From: Pseudomonas sp. 10S4
GTDB taxonomy: Bacteria > Pseudomonadota > Gammaproteobacteria > Pseudomonadales > Pseudomonadaceae
Direction: 5' to 3'
Assembly (NCBI RefSeq): GCF_034344865.1
Contig: NZ_CP133774.1
Location: forward strand, 7,006,001 to 7,070,000
Length of the DNA stretch: 64,000 nucleotides
Shown here: positions 1 through 9,479 of the stretch, piece after piece
Position numbering within the stretch: the first letter of the stretch is position 1
Layout: every line of letters starts with the position of its first letter
Position numbers and translations under genes: made by a program
Notes under the pieces: generated by a model
Told to the model about the DNA's origin: nothing
Database searches by the model: none
The model's input: the letters and a program-made list of their open reading frames with translations, nothing else

Positions 1-752
1 ACGTGCTGGTGGTCGACGATCATCCCGCCAACCGCTTGCTCATGTGCCAACAACTGGAATACCTCGGGCATCGTTTTACCGGTGCCTGCGATGGCCAGGC
101 GGGACTGGAAGCCTGGACGCACGAAGCCTTCGATCTGGTGGTGGTTGATTGCAACATGCCCATCATGAATGGCTACGACCTGGCCTGCGCCATTCGCCTG
201 CTGGAACAGCAACAGCACCGCCCTCCCTGTACCGTGCTGGGTTTTACCGCCAACGCACAGCCGGAAGAAATACACCGCTGCAAGCAAGCCGGAATGAACG
301 ATTGCCTGTTCAAACCCTTGAGCCTGGCTGCGTTGAGCCAATGGGTCGAAAGCATCAGGCCGGCCCTGCGCAACCAGCCATTCAATGTCGAAGGACTGGA
401 CCTGTTGACGGGTGGCAATCCGGAGCTGGCACAGCGCCTGATGGCCGAGCTACTGAACAGCAATCGCCTGGATCGACAGGAGTTGCTGGCCTTAACGCGA
501 CTGGAGCCCCGAGTCGAAGGCCGCCAGGCACTGATCAACGTCGCACATAAAATCAAAGGGGCGGCCCGAATTGCCCAGGCTACCCGATTGATCGAGTGTT
601 GCGAGGCCCTCGAAAAAGCCTGCCACGACGCAGCGCCGGCGGATGAAGTCGCCCGATGCAATCAAGCCATGGACCAGGCCATGCTCGAACTGGAGCGAGC
701 GTTACTGCACCAGATTGGCCTCAACACCAACAGCAAAATAGTGGAGCCTTAA
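1..752 (+). CDS. C-terminal part of a hybrid sensor kinase (receiver + Hpt), 5' truncated by window edge
   Basis: The frame is open to the left edge, so only the end of the protein is seen. The first ~115 residues are a response-regulator receiver domain with the acidic pair VDD near the start, the phospho-acceptor Asp in VVVDCNMP (residue ~49 of the visible part) and the conserved Lys in FKP. Residues ~125-235 form an Hpt domain with the phosphorylatable His in AHKIKGAAR. A receiver followed by a terminal Hpt is the C-terminus of BvgS/EvgS-type multistep phosphorelay kinases, which pass phosphate on to a separate response regulator. The sensor and kinase parts would lie upstream. It sits 49 bp before an HD-GYP gene on the same strand, so the two may share a c-di-GMP-related circuit (inference). 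The GTG at 3 is an internal codon, not a convincing start. Confidence 0.85.
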   Translation, partial: VLVVDDHPANRLLMCQQLEYLGHRFTGACDGQAGLEAWTHEAFDLVVVDCNMPIMNGYDLACAIRLLEQQQHRPPCTVLGFTANAQPEEIHRCKQAGMNDCLFKPLSLAALSQWVESIRPALRNQPFNVEGLDLLTGGNPELAQRLMAELLNSNRLDRQELLALTRLEPRVEGRQALINVAHKIKGAARIAQATRLIECCEALEKACHDAAPADEVARCNQAMDQAMLELERALLHQIGLNTNSKIVEP

Positions 753-801
753 CTATGCTTGGACGCTGAGCAGTGCGTTAACCACTATGGAGAGACCAGC
801 G

Positions 802-3747
802 ATGCCCAGCCCACTGCGCCCGGATCAACGCCGGTTTCCCCTGCACGTCCATATCAGCGTCATGTTCACGTTCCTGTTGTTACTGACCGGCGTGGTGCTG
901 GGGATTTTCAATTACCGACAAACCACGCAGATCATTCTTTCCAGCAGTGAAAAGCTCTTCAATCGCATCGAGCAGGATGTACGCCTGGACCTGCAAACCA
1001 CCTATGAACCCATTCGCCACCTACTAAGCCTGTTGGCCGATCTGCCGGCCACCCAGGCCCCGGCTCTTGAACCACGGCTGGCATTGCTCAAGCCGTTCAG
1101 CCAATCGCTCAAGGACAACCCCGACCTGGCTTCGCTGTACCTGGGCTACGGCAATGGCGATTTCTTCATGGTTCGGCCGCTGCGCACCGATGCCCTCAAG
1201 ACGCTCCTCAAGGCCCCGGATACCGCGGCCTATCAGGTCTGGAGCATCGAGCGTCACGACAGCGCCAATCAGGTCGTTTCCCAATCCTTGTTCTACGATC
1301 AGGCCCTGAACCTCATCAGCCGCCAGGACGTGTCCGACGAAAACTACGACCCTCGGACCCGCGCCTGGTTTACCAGCGCTCGTGCGGATGCAGACCAGAT
1401 CACCACCGAACCCTATATCTTTTTCTCCACCCACAACGTCGGCACCACTCTGGCTCGACGCAGCGGCGACGGCGCGGTGATGGGCGCCGACCTGACCCTG
1501 GCCGAACTCTCCGCAACCCTGGCCAAACACGTCGTCACCCCCAGTACCGAAATCGTCCTGTTCGATGCCCAAGGCAATGCCATTGCCTACCCGGACGCCA
1601 GCAAACTGATCATCGACGACCAGAGCGCCCGCCTCAGCAAAGCTGCGGACCTGAGCCCTGGCCTCGGCGCGCTGCTCGCCAATTCGCCAGCAGGCAATCG
1701 CCTGGAGGTTGACGGCCGGCAGTGGATCTTTGCCCGCAGCAGCATGCAGGAAGGTGGCCCCCAGGGCTTGCAATTGGCACTGCTGGTGCCTGAAGACGAG
1801 TTACTCGTCGATGCCTATCGCATGCGCTGGCAAGGCGCTCTGATCACCCTGGCCACTTTGCTGCTGTGCCTGCCGCTGGGCTGGCTGACGTCGCGAATTC
1901 TGGTCAATCCCCTGCATGCCTTGGTGAAGGAAGCCGATGCAATTCGCAGTTTCGATTTCAACTTTCCGGTGAGCCGCCGCTCGCCAGTGCTGGAAGTCGA
2001 TCAGTTGAGCGTGTCGATGGCGCGGATGAAGGACACCCTGGGGAGTTTTTTCCAGATCACCGACAGCCTGTGTGCCGAAACCCGCTTCGCGCCGTTGCTG
2101 CAGCGAGTGCTGTTTGAAACGGTAAAAATCGCCCAGGCCCAGGCCGGTCTGATCTACCTGCGCGAAGGCGACGGTGATCGAATTGAACCCCATGGCCTGG
2201 TCATCAATGGCCTGTCCCAGGCCTTGCCGTCGTTTGATATTCAAGGGCATGAACTGCAAAACCCACAGAACCCAGCGTGGTTACAACGGCTGGCGAATAC
2301 CGAGAACGTGGTTGCCAGCCTGGGTTTCGAACAGGCCGGGGATTTGCAGAAGGTGCTGCTCGCGATGGAGAGCCCGCGGGTGCACCTGATCGGTATTCGA
2401 TTGCGCAACCGGCATAACGAAACCGTGGGCTTGCTGGTTCTGCTGCTGGCCGACAGCGGCAGCCAAAGCGACCTGGAAAAACTTCGACCGGATCGCATTG
2501 CGTTTCTTCAAGCGGTGTCCGGCGCCGCAGCGGTGAGTATCGACAGCCAACGTCTGCAGGCGAAACAAAAACAACTGCTCGATTCCTTCATTCAACTGCT
2601 GGCCGGCGCGATCGACGCCAAGAGCCCCTACACCGGCGGCCATTGCCAGCGGGTGCCGGCGCTGACCCTGATGCTCGCCCAGGCGGCTGCGGCCAGTCAG
2701 GCCCCGGCCTTCAGCGGCTACCATCCCACCGAAGATGAGTGGGAAGCCTTGCACATTGCGGCCTGGCTTCACGATTGCGGCAAGGTCACAACGCCCGAGT
2801 ATGTGGTCGACAAGGCCACCAAACTGGAAACCCTGAACGATCGCATCCACGAAATTCGAACCCGCTTCGAAGTGCTCAAGCGCGATGCCTGGATCAACTA
2901 TTGGCAGGCCATCGCCCTGGGTGGCGACGAGCAGCACCTGGCCGAACTACGCAATGCCGTGCTGGCGGGGCTGGACGATGACTTCACCTTTGTCGCCCGC
3001 TGCAATCTGGGCAGCGAAGCCATGGCCGAAGCCGACCTCAAGCGCCTGAACACCATCGCTCAACAGACCTGGACCCGAACCCTGGATGATCGACTGGGGG
3101 TTTCCTGGGAAGAGAACCGTCGTCAGGCGCGCACCCCGGCGTCGACACTGCCGGTCAGTGAACCGCTGCTGGCGGACAAACCCGAGCAACTGTTCGAACG
3201 CGCCGAAGGCGAACTGATCCCGGCCGACAATCCCTGGGGCTTCAAACTTGATGTGCCGCGCTACAAATACAATCGCGGCGAGCTCTACAACCTGAGCATT
3301 CCCCGGGGCACCCTGACACGCGAAGAGCGCTACATCATCAATCACCACATGGTGCAGACGATCCTGATGCTCAGCCACCTGCCCTTTCCAGGCCATCTCA
3401 ACAACGTTGCCGAGATCGCGGGCGGCCACCATGAAAAAATGGACGGCACCGGTTATCCCAAACAGTTGAAGCGCGACGACATGAGCCTGCCGGCTCGGAT
3501 GATGGCAATTGCCGATATTTTCGAGGCGCTGACGGCGGCAGATCGCCCCTACAAAAAGGCCAAGTCCTTGAGCGAAGCGTTGGGCATCATGGCCACGATG
3601 TGCCGTGACGCCCATATCGATCCGCAATTGTTCGAGCTGTTTATCAACGAACAGATTTACCGGCAGTACGCCGAGCAATTCCTCGATCCAAAACAGATCG
3701 ACACCGTGGACCCGGCAAGCCTGCTGGTCAGGGCAGGCTTGATCTGA
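802..3747 (+). CDS. Cache-HAMP-GAF-HD-GYP signalling protein (probable c-di-GMP phosphodiesterase)
   Basis: A 981-residue inner-membrane protein. A membrane segment near residues 15-40 is followed by a periplasmic Cache-type sensor (to ~340), a second membrane segment (~340-365), a HAMP-like linker, a GAF-like domain (~415-590) and a C-terminal HD domain. The metal-binding HD lies in WLHDCGK (~residue 656) and the GYP signature in HHEKMDGTGYP (~875-885), which defines the HD-GYP family of c-di-GMP phosphodiesterases. The HD and GYP halves are separated by an unusually long insert (~680-850), so the domain is non-standard. I chose ATG 802 because GGAGAG lies 7 bp upstream; an in-frame ATG at 787 has no comparable ribosome site. 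Cosubstrate and phenotype cannot be read from sequence. Confidence 0.88.
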   Translation: MPSPLRPDQRRFPLHVHISVMFTFLLLLTGVVLGIFNYRQTTQIILSSSEKLFNRIEQDVRLDLQTTYEPIRHLLSLLADLPATQAPALEPRLALLKPFSQSLKDNPDLASLYLGYGNGDFFMVRPLRTDALKTLLKAPDTAAYQVWSIERHDSANQVVSQSLFYDQALNLISRQDVSDENYDPRTRAWFTSARADADQITTEPYIFFSTHNVGTTLARRSGDGAVMGADLTLAELSATLAKHVVTPSTEIVLFDAQGNAIAYPDASKLIIDDQSARLSKAADLSPGLGALLANSPAGNRLEVDGRQWIFARSSMQEGGPQGLQLALLVPEDELLVDAYRMRWQGALITLATLLLCLPLGWLTSRILVNPLHALVKEADAIRSFDFNFPVSRRSPVLEVDQLSVSMARMKDTLGSFFQITDSLCAETRFAPLLQRVLFETVKIAQAQAGLIYLREGDGDRIEPHGLVINGLSQALPSFDIQGHELQNPQNPAWLQRLANTENVVASLGFEQAGDLQKVLLAMESPRVHLIGIRLRNRHNETVGLLVLLLADSGSQSDLEKLRPDRIAFLQAVSGAAAVSIDSQRLQAKQKQLLDSFIQLLAGAIDAKSPYTGGHCQRVPALTLMLAQAAAASQAPAFSGYHPTEDEWEALHIAAWLHDCGKVTTPEYVVDKATKLETLNDRIHEIRTRFEVLKRDAWINYWQAIALGGDEQHLAELRNAVLAGLDDDFTFVARCNLGSEAMAEADLKRLNTIAQQTWTRTLDDRLGVSWEENRRQARTPASTLPVSEPLLADKPEQLFERAEGELIPADNPWGFKLDVPRYKYNRGELYNLSIPRGTLTREERYIINHHMVQTILMLSHLPFPGHLNNVAEIAGGHHEKMDGTGYPKQLKRDDMSLPARMMAIADIFEALTAADRPYKKAKSLSEALGIMATMCRDAHIDPQLFELFINEQIYRQYAEQFLDPKQIDTVDPASLLVRAGLI

Positions 3748-4211
3748 TGCCAGTCAGTTAAAGATTTGAACACCGCAATCCATGTGGGAGCGAGCTTGCT
3801 CCCACAGGTTGCACTCTTCACTTATGGACTGGACCTACTTTTATTGAAACCTACATCTAACGCGGGTAGTGGAGATACTTAATATTCTGAGTACCCGTTT
3901 TGTACCACCGTTTCACCATCTAACTGATTTTTTACCACGGTTTCCTACCGCCTTCTAATCTCATCCGCAAAGCCCATCACCTCTCGGCCGCATCAAGCTG
4001 CCAGGCCACTCGATTCAGCATCCCCAGTGGTGAATGAAAACAGTACACCTTTCTATCGATAACGAACGTTTCCAAGGTTTTTACAGACTTGACTCTATGC
4101 AAATATCCGTAGCAGACCTTACAATAGTAATTTGGCAGCGAGCGTAAAAATGAAAATACCCACTTTCCACAACACTCGAGTCTCTATTATATTTTCTGCG
4201 GACCTGCCCCA
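3748..4211. other. AT-rich intergenic region with one REP half-site
   Basis: These 464 bases hold no convincing gene. A REP-like palindrome lies at 3783-3806. From about 3840 onward the composition becomes visibly AT-rich compared with the flanking genes, and this continues into the small membrane-protein gene at 4212. I find no clear promoter or terminator hairpin. It may be a remnant of acquired DNA (inference). Confidence 0.5.
3783..3806. repeat. REP-like palindrome (single)
   Basis: TGTGGGAGC and GCTCCCACA arms close a six-base loop. It resembles the GTGGGAGCGAGCTTGCTCGCGA repeats elsewhere in the window, but the right half is a mirror copy rather than a second REP. It lies 35 bp after the HD-GYP stop and could also act as a transcription-attenuating hairpin. 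Confidence 0.7.
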
Positions 4212-4505
4212 ATGAGAGGGACACTTACAGCTCTATTTAATATATTTTTAATACTTATATTACCTATCTTGGCCTGGGGTACCTTTTTAGATGTTTTCTA
4301 CCCAAAGTTTGGCACACCAATACTTGACCGGATAATTTTCGCAACCTTGCTCTTACTTCCACTGGTAGGTATTTATATAAAAACCGTTGAATGGCCGATA
4401 TTCTTACGAATTGTTCTAGGGCTTTCTTGCCTGCTGATTTTACTCTTCGTATTTATACTTTTTGCATTCGCGGCAGCCCTGACGGGAGCGACGGTAATGC
4501 CATAG
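4212..4505 (+). CDS. Small hydrophobic membrane protein, unknown function
   Basis: I do not recognise this 97-residue protein. It is almost entirely hydrophobic, with three predicted membrane segments (about residues 5-26, 37-55 and 63-90) and no charged loops of note. Codon use is AT-rich (TTA, ATA, TTT), unlike the CTG/GCC-rich neighbours, which fits recent acquisition together with the AT-rich DNA upstream. The ATG at 4212 has no strong Shine-Dalgarno sequence, so the start is uncertain. It could be a toxin-like or small accessory membrane protein, but nothing in the sequence decides this. Confidence 0.55.
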   Translation: MRGTLTALFNIFLILILPILAWGTFLDVFYPKFGTPILDRIIFATLLLLPLVGIYIKTVEWPIFLRIVLGLSCLLILLFVFILFAFAAALTGATVMP

Positions 4506-4609
4506 CTGTTGGCCACTGACTGCAATGCACGGTAGTACAAATGAGACAGCCGCCTTGGGCATAACACCTTTCTAGCGGCCATCTCACTTGCACCCTATGG
4601 CAGGCCTGA

Positions 4610-5092
4610 TCAGCAATCAGTCAGTCGCAGGAAAATAGCTGCCAGTTGTTCGATGCCAGCCTGATCATCGGTGGTAAAACGCGCCAGTTTCGGGCTGTCC
4701 AGATCCAATACGCCGATCAGTCGACCGTCCTTGATCAAGGGCACCACCAACTCACTGTTCGACGCGCTGTCGCAGGCGATGTGCCCTGGAAACGCGTGAA
4801 CGTCTTCGACGAGTTGAGTCTGCAAGGTCGCCGCAGCAGCCCCGCACACGCCCCGGCCAAACGGAATTCGCACACAGGCGATCTGACCCTGGAATGGGCC
4901 AAGCACCAGTTCTTCGTTGCGATTGAGGTAAAAACCGGCCCAGTTCAGGTCATCGAGCTGGTTAAACAGAAACGCCGAAAACTGCGCCGCGTTGGCGATG
5001 AAATCCCGCTCGTCCGCCAACAGCGACTCCAACTGCGCCCAGAGCATGCCGTAGCCTTCGAGGCCCTGGCCGCTCTTTTGTAAATCGATCAT
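4610..5092 (-). CDS. msrC: Free methionine-(R)-sulfoxide reductase (GAF family, fRMsr/YebR type)
   Basis: A 160-residue single GAF-domain protein of the length typical for fRMsr, a cytoplasmic enzyme that reduces free Met-R-sulfoxide using thioredoxin. The three conserved cysteines are present: Cys73 (IACVRIPFGRG), Cys83 (GVCGAAAA) and Cys107 (HIACDSASNSE), the last being the catalytic Cys in characterised homologues. The SELVVPL and IGVLDLDSP motifs are also intact. The start was set at 5092, where ATG overlaps the TGA of the upstream DUF815 gene in ATGA, so the two genes are translationally coupled. It adds to the other Met-sulfoxide and peroxide defences in the window (msrB, gpx, ohr). Confidence 0.9.
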   Translation of the reverse strand: MIDLQKSGQGLEGYGMLWAQLESLLADERDFIANAAQFSAFLFNQLDDLNWAGFYLNRNEELVLGPFQGQIACVRIPFGRGVCGAAAATLQTQLVEDVHAFPGHIACDSASNSELVVPLIKDGRLIGVLDLDSPKLARFTTDDQAGIEQLAAIFLRLTDC

Positions 5093-5979
5093 GCCTTGTG
5101 CTCCAACAGCTTGAGCCCGACCCAATAGCGAGCAAATTGATAGGCGCAACGTCCATTGCGATTACCCCGGCCAGTGGCCCAACGGACCGCGAGGATGTCC
5201 AGCTCTTCAGTGCGCTGCCAGGCCAGGCCGGCCTTGTCGGCCAATTGCCCGATCCAGTGCTCGACGACGTTGAGGAAGTGTTCCTGGGTAAACGGATAGA
5301 ACGACAGCCACAGACCGAAACGATCCGACAGTGCAATCTTGTCCTCGACGGCCTCACTTGGGTGAAGCTCACCATCAACGCGTTTCCAGTTCTCGTTGTC
5401 GCTTTCCTTTTCCGGCACCAGGTGGCGACGGTTGGAAGTGGCGTACAGCAGAACATTGTCCGGCGCCTGTTCAAGGGAGCCGTCGAGCACGCTCTTGAGC
5501 ACGCGGTAGTCGCCCTCGCCCGACTCGAACGACAGGTCATCGCAGAACAGCACGAAACGCTGAGGGAATTTGGCGATCTGCTCGACGATACGCGGCAAGT
5601 CCGCCAGGTGATCGCGTTCGATCTCGATCAAGCGCAAACCGGCCTCGGCGTGTTCGGCGAGCAACGCGCGAACCAGCGACGATTTACCGGTGCCACGCGA
5701 ACCCCAGAGCAACGCGTGGTTGGCCGGCATGCCGTCGAGGAACTGTTGGGTGTTGCGCCCCAGTTGTTCAACCTGGCGGTCGACACCGATCAAGTCGGTC
5801 AAACGGGTGTCGAGGCTGACTTGCAGCGGCAGCAGAAAACCGCTGCGGCCCTCACGCTGCCAGCGCGCGGCCAGGCAGTGCGCCCAGTCGATAGTTTGTC
5901 TCGGTGCCGGCAACAGCGGCTCGATTCGGGCCAGAACGGCATCGGCGCGTTCAAGAAAAGCATTCAATCGGGAATCCAC
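5089..5979 (-). CDS. DUF815-family AAA-type ATPase
   Basis: A 296-residue protein with Walker A GSRGTGKSS (about residues 93-101), Walker B-like FVLFCDDLSFE (~145-155) and an arginine-finger-like ATSNRRHL segment (~185-192). This is the DUF815 family of P-loop ATPases, widespread in proteobacteria and without an agreed biochemical role. The GTG at 5979 is preferred because a GAGGAG site lies 5 bp upstream; an ATG at 6003 is in frame but lacks such a site. It is the first gene of a two-gene unit with the Met-sulfoxide reductase (ATGA overlap). No direct regulation is visible. Confidence 0.85.
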   Translation of the reverse strand: MDSRLNAFLERADAVLARIEPLLPAPRQTIDWAHCLAARWQREGRSGFLLPLQVSLDTRLTDLIGVDRQVEQLGRNTQQFLDGMPANHALLWGSRGTGKSSLVRALLAEHAEAGLRLIEIERDHLADLPRIVEQIAKFPQRFVLFCDDLSFESGEGDYRVLKSVLDGSLEQAPDNVLLYATSNRRHLVPEKESDNENWKRVDGELHPSEAVEDKIALSDRFGLWLSFYPFTQEHFLNVVEHWIGQLADKAGLAWQRTEELDILAVRWATGRGNRNGRCAYQFARYWVGLKLLEHKA

Positions 5980-6130
5980 GTCTTCTCCTCGGGCACGTTT
6001 CACAGTAATGATGGCGACAAGAGCAACCCAACACAGTGTTCAATAACCGGCCCATCGTTGAATCTTGGGGCCGGGGAACATCGGTATCCCTGCATGATCG
6101 ACTATGCTGGAGCAGCGAAGGGAAACGGAA

Positions 6131-8467
6131 GTGGTTCAACACCCAATGGATATCAAGTTCACCCACCGGCTTTCTTACAAGCAAGCCCGGCTTACTGTGC
6201 TGGTCGGTTTCATATTGGGCACATTGCTCAGTCTGGTGCAAATAGGCATCGATTATGCCAGCGAAGACGCCTCCATCAACCGCGAAATACTGTCTTTGCT
6301 GGAAATCAGCCATAACCCGGCGTCACGTATCGCCTACAACATCGACGCCGAACTCGCCCAGGAATTGACCATGGGCTTGCTGCGCTCACCAGCGATCATC
6401 AGCGCGCAATTGACCGACAACAACAATACCGTGCTGGCCAGCGTCAAACGCCAGGGCATGGAAAGCGGTTATCGGGTGATCAGCGACTTCCTGTTCGGCG
6501 CCAACCGCCAGTTCGAAGATCGCCTCTTCCTCGACCACTTGCCCGACGAATCCCTCGGCACCCTGCAGCTGGAGGTCGACACCTATTCCTTCGGTAGCCG
6601 CTTCCTGCGCCGGGCCGAAGTGACATTGCTCAACGGTTTCGCCCGCAGCCTGATCCTGACCGGCATCCTGCTGGCGCTGTTTTACGTGATGCTGACCAAG
6701 CCACTGGTACGGGTCATCCGCGAACTCAGCGGCCGCGATCCACGTAGCGCGGAGCCGACATGGCTGGAGTACCCGGCGGGGCATGAAAACGATGAAATCG
6801 GTGTGCTGGTCAAAGTGGCCAATCAACAGTTCGAAAACATCGCCACGGAAATCCAGCAACGGCGCAATGCTGAAAACCGCCTGACCGACTACCTCGAGCA
6901 ACTGGAAAATATAGTCTCGGCCCGCACCGCCGAACTCAAGGCCATCAACACCCGGCTCAGTCAGTCCAACGAAGAACTGGAAGTCGCCCGCCAAACGGCC
7001 CTGGACATGGCCGAAGCGCGCTCGGCGTTCCTGGCCAATATGAGCCATGAAATCCGCACGCCGCTCAACGGCCTGCTGGGAATGATCGCCCTCTCGCTCG
7101 ACGGCCCGCTCAATGCCGAGCAACAGCAACAACTGTCCATCGCCCATGACTCGGGCAAAGTACTGGTGGAACTGCTCAACGATATTCTCGACCTGTCGAA
7201 ATTCGATGCCGGCCAGCTGGAGCTCGAACACATTCCGTTCGACCTTGGCTCGCTGATCGAGGACACCGCCAACCTGCTGTCCCAGAATGCCGCGCCCAGC
7301 GTCGAACTGGCCTGCCTGATCGATCCGCAGTTTCCGGCGCTGGTACTGGGCGACCCGACCCGCGTCCGGCAGATTGTCAGCAACTTGCTGTCCAACGCCC
7401 TCAAATTCACCCGTTTCGGGCGGGTCGATGTGCGTCTTTCAACGTTCGAGGATGGTGTGCGCATTGAAGTGTGCGACACCGGCATCGGGATCGCCCAGGA
7501 CGCGCAGGTCAAAATCTTCCAGCCCTTCACCCAGGCCGGCGCCGGCATTACCCGGCAATTCGGCGGCACCGGGCTGGGCCTGGCCCTGACGTACAACCTC
7601 TGCGAAGCCATGCAAGGACGGCTGACGATCAGTTCGGAAGCCGGGTTTGGCAGCCAGTTCTGCGCCGACCTGCCGCTGCCCGCCCACACCCGCGCCATTG
7701 CGCCTGCACCGCTGCAAGGCAAGGTCATAGCGATTACGGCAGCCAGCAGCGGCTTGGCGGAACTATTGAAAGGCCTGCTGCCTTTATGGGGGCTCGAATA
7801 TCAGCAGCGCTCCATTGAAGATTCGTTGCTCGGCCTGGAACCCGATGTATTGATCACCGACTGCCCGGAATGCCTGTTTGGCCTGCGCCCTACGTTCACG
7901 GCGCCGATCCTGTTGGTGACGGCCTATGGCAGTTTCATGCCCAGCCAAGAAGCTGCCGCCTTGGCGCCCTTGCAGCAACAGGCGCGGCCATTGGCGCGCA
8001 ACGCGCTGTACCAGACGCTACGACGAGTCTTGCAACCGGACACCACGACAATCAACGACGCCCGCCTCGACGCCCTCACCCCGCAACGCCGCGGTCGGGT
8101 GCTGCTGGTGGAGGACAACCCGGTCAATCAGTTGGTGGCCAAAGGCATGCTCGGCAAGCTCGGTTGCGAGGTGATTGTCGCCGCCCACGGCGCCGAAGCC
8201 CTGGATCAACTTGAGCTGGGGGAATTCGACCTGGTGCTGATGGACTGCAACATGCCGGTGATGGACGGCTATGAAGCCAGTCGGCACATCCGCCGCAGCG
8301 GGCGCTGGCCACAATTGCCGATCGTCGCCCTGACCGCCAACGCCATGTCCGAAGAACGCGAGCGCTGTCGGGTGGCGGGCATGAGCGACTACCTGGCCAA
8401 ACCCTTTCGACGAGAGGAACTGGCCGCTTTGCTCGACCAGTGGATACCGGCTAGGACAGCGCTTTGA
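6131..8467 (+). CDS. sagS: Hybrid sensor histidine kinase, SagS-like
   Basis: About 778 residues: a membrane segment (~20-42), a periplasmic domain, a second membrane segment (~170-190), a HAMP-like linker and coiled coil, HisKA with the phospho-acceptor His in MSHEIRTPLNG (~306), HATPase_c with DTGIGI and GTGLGL, a degenerate receiver-like stretch, and a C-terminal receiver with Asp in LMDCNMPVMDG (~705). Size, architecture and the neighbours ospR-gpx-msrB match P. aeruginosa SagS (PA2824). SagS is known to feed HptB and control the switch to biofilm growth. That this orthologue does the same is inference. Start: GTG 6131 has AAGGGA 8 bp upstream; ATG 6104 has none, and ATG 6146 is a third option. 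Its 3' end overlaps ospR by 17 bp on the opposite strand. Confidence 0.85.
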   Translation: MVQHPMDIKFTHRLSYKQARLTVLVGFILGTLLSLVQIGIDYASEDASINREILSLLEISHNPASRIAYNIDAELAQELTMGLLRSPAIISAQLTDNNNTVLASVKRQGMESGYRVISDFLFGANRQFEDRLFLDHLPDESLGTLQLEVDTYSFGSRFLRRAEVTLLNGFARSLILTGILLALFYVMLTKPLVRVIRELSGRDPRSAEPTWLEYPAGHENDEIGVLVKVANQQFENIATEIQQRRNAENRLTDYLEQLENIVSARTAELKAINTRLSQSNEELEVARQTALDMAEARSAFLANMSHEIRTPLNGLLGMIALSLDGPLNAEQQQQLSIAHDSGKVLVELLNDILDLSKFDAGQLELEHIPFDLGSLIEDTANLLSQNAAPSVELACLIDPQFPALVLGDPTRVRQIVSNLLSNALKFTRFGRVDVRLSTFEDGVRIEVCDTGIGIAQDAQVKIFQPFTQAGAGITRQFGGTGLGLALTYNLCEAMQGRLTISSEAGFGSQFCADLPLPAHTRAIAPAPLQGKVIAITAASSGLAELLKGLLPLWGLEYQQRSIEDSLLGLEPDVLITDCPECLFGLRPTFTAPILLVTAYGSFMPSQEAAALAPLQQQARPLARNALYQTLRRVLQPDTTTINDARLDALTPQRRGRVLLVEDNPVNQLVAKGMLGKLGCEVIVAAHGAEALDQLELGEFDLVLMDCNMPVMDGYEASRHIRRSGRWPQLPIVALTANAMSEERERCRVAGMSDYLAKPFRREELAALLDQWIPARTAL

Positions 8468-8912
8468 TCTGCCCCAACAACTGATCAAGGCCATCGCGCA
8501 GTTCATTCAGGCGATTCAGGTCCACACCGCTGTCGCACAGGAGGCGCGCCTTCAGCGGCCCGACCTGCTCGCGCAAGGCCAGGCCGGCTGGCGACAGGCT
8601 CAAGTGCACTTCCCGCTCATCTCGCGCCGAACGCTGACGCTGGACCAGTTGCAACTGCTCAAGCCGCTTGAGCAACGGCGTGAGCGTGCCGGAGTCCAGC
8701 GCCAGGCGTTCGCCCAAGGCCTTGACGGTCGGTTGCTCCGGGGCCGCTTCCTGCCATTCCCACAACACCAGCATCGCCAGGTATTGCGGGTAGGTCAGGC
8801 CGAGCTTATCGAGCATCGGCTTGTAGCCACGAATCACCGCCCGGGACGCGGCATACAGCTTGAAGCAGAGCTGGCTGTCGAGCTTCAGGGAGTCGGCGGA
8901 CACGGTGTTCAT
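8451..8912 (-). CDS. ospR: MarR-family peroxide-sensing regulator, OspR-like
   Basis: A 153-residue MarR/OhrR-type winged-helix repressor. The N-terminal LCFKLYAASRAV segment holds Cys16, the position of the redox-sensing cysteine in OhrR/OspR proteins, and a second Cys126 (LLCDSG) could form the 2-Cys disulfide. The DNA-recognition region LDSGTLTPLLKRLE and the wing around RSARDEREV are intact. The start at 8912 overlaps the upstream gpx stop in ATGA, so gpx and ospR form one unit. In P. aeruginosa OspR represses its own operon and the glutathione peroxidase gene until oxidised; the same arrangement here suggests autoregulation (inference). A second paralogue, ohrR, lies at 24195. Confidence 0.9.
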   Translation of the reverse strand: MNTVSADSLKLDSQLCFKLYAASRAVIRGYKPMLDKLGLTYPQYLAMLVLWEWQEAAPEQPTVKALGERLALDSGTLTPLLKRLEQLQLVQRQRSARDEREVHLSLSPAGLALREQVGPLKARLLCDSGVDLNRLNELRDGLDQLLGQIKALS

Positions 8913-9394
8913 TTGAGCAAGGCTTCGATCTCGGCGCTCAAATCCTGCGGCTTGGTCGCCGGGGCAAAGCGCTTGACCATTTGGCCGTCCTTGCCGATCA
9001 GGAACTTGGTGAAGTTCCACTTGATGCCCTGGGAACCCAGCAGGCCTGGTGCACGTTTTTTCAGTTGAACGAACAGCGGATGGGCGTCAGAGCCGTTGAC
9101 GTCGATTTTTTTGAACAGCGGAAAGCTGACGCCGAAGTTCAACTCGCAGAATTCGGAAATCGCCCCTTCGTTACCGGGTTCTTGCTTGCCGAACTGGTTG
9201 CAGGGAAAGCCGAGCACTACCAGGCCTTGATCCTTGTAGGTCTGCCACAGCTCTTCCAGACCTTTGTATTGCGGGGTAAAGCCGCACTTGCTCGCGGTAT
9301 TGACCACCAGCACCGCTTTGCCGGCGAAGTCGGACAGGGTCTTTTGTTCACCCTTGATGGTGGTGACCGGGATGCTCAGCAGGTTGTCGCTCAT
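8909..9394 (-). CDS. Glutathione peroxidase family thiol peroxidase
   Basis: A 161-residue non-selenocysteine GPx. The peroxidatic Cys37 lies in NTASKCGFT, followed by Cys65 in the family motif LGFPCNQFGKQEPG and Cys83 (EFCEL), the likely resolving residue. The tetrad Trp-Asn is present in KWNFTKF. Most bacterial enzymes of this type use thioredoxin rather than glutathione to reduce organic hydroperoxides and H2O2. The start at 9394 was chosen because conservation begins at MSDNLLSIP. It is the first gene of an operon with ospR, and OspR control of this promoter is expected from the P. aeruginosa orthologue PA2826. Confidence 0.93.
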   Translation of the reverse strand: MSDNLLSIPVTTIKGEQKTLSDFAGKAVLVVNTASKCGFTPQYKGLEELWQTYKDQGLVVLGFPCNQFGKQEPGNEGAISEFCELNFGVSFPLFKKIDVNGSDAHPLFVQLKKRAPGLLGSQGIKWNFTKFLIGKDGQMVKRFAPATKPQDLSAEIEALLK

Positions 9395-9479
9395 GATTCG
9401 GGCTCCAGATGTAGGAAGAAGCACTGAACATAGCGAGCAATTGAATTGTGTGCAATTTAATAAATCAATAGTCGATTAC

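Noticed and set aside
5098..6315. 405-residue plus-strand frame over the DUF815 gene
   Set aside because: Antisense shadow; the minus strand has Walker A and B motifs and coupled stop/start codons.
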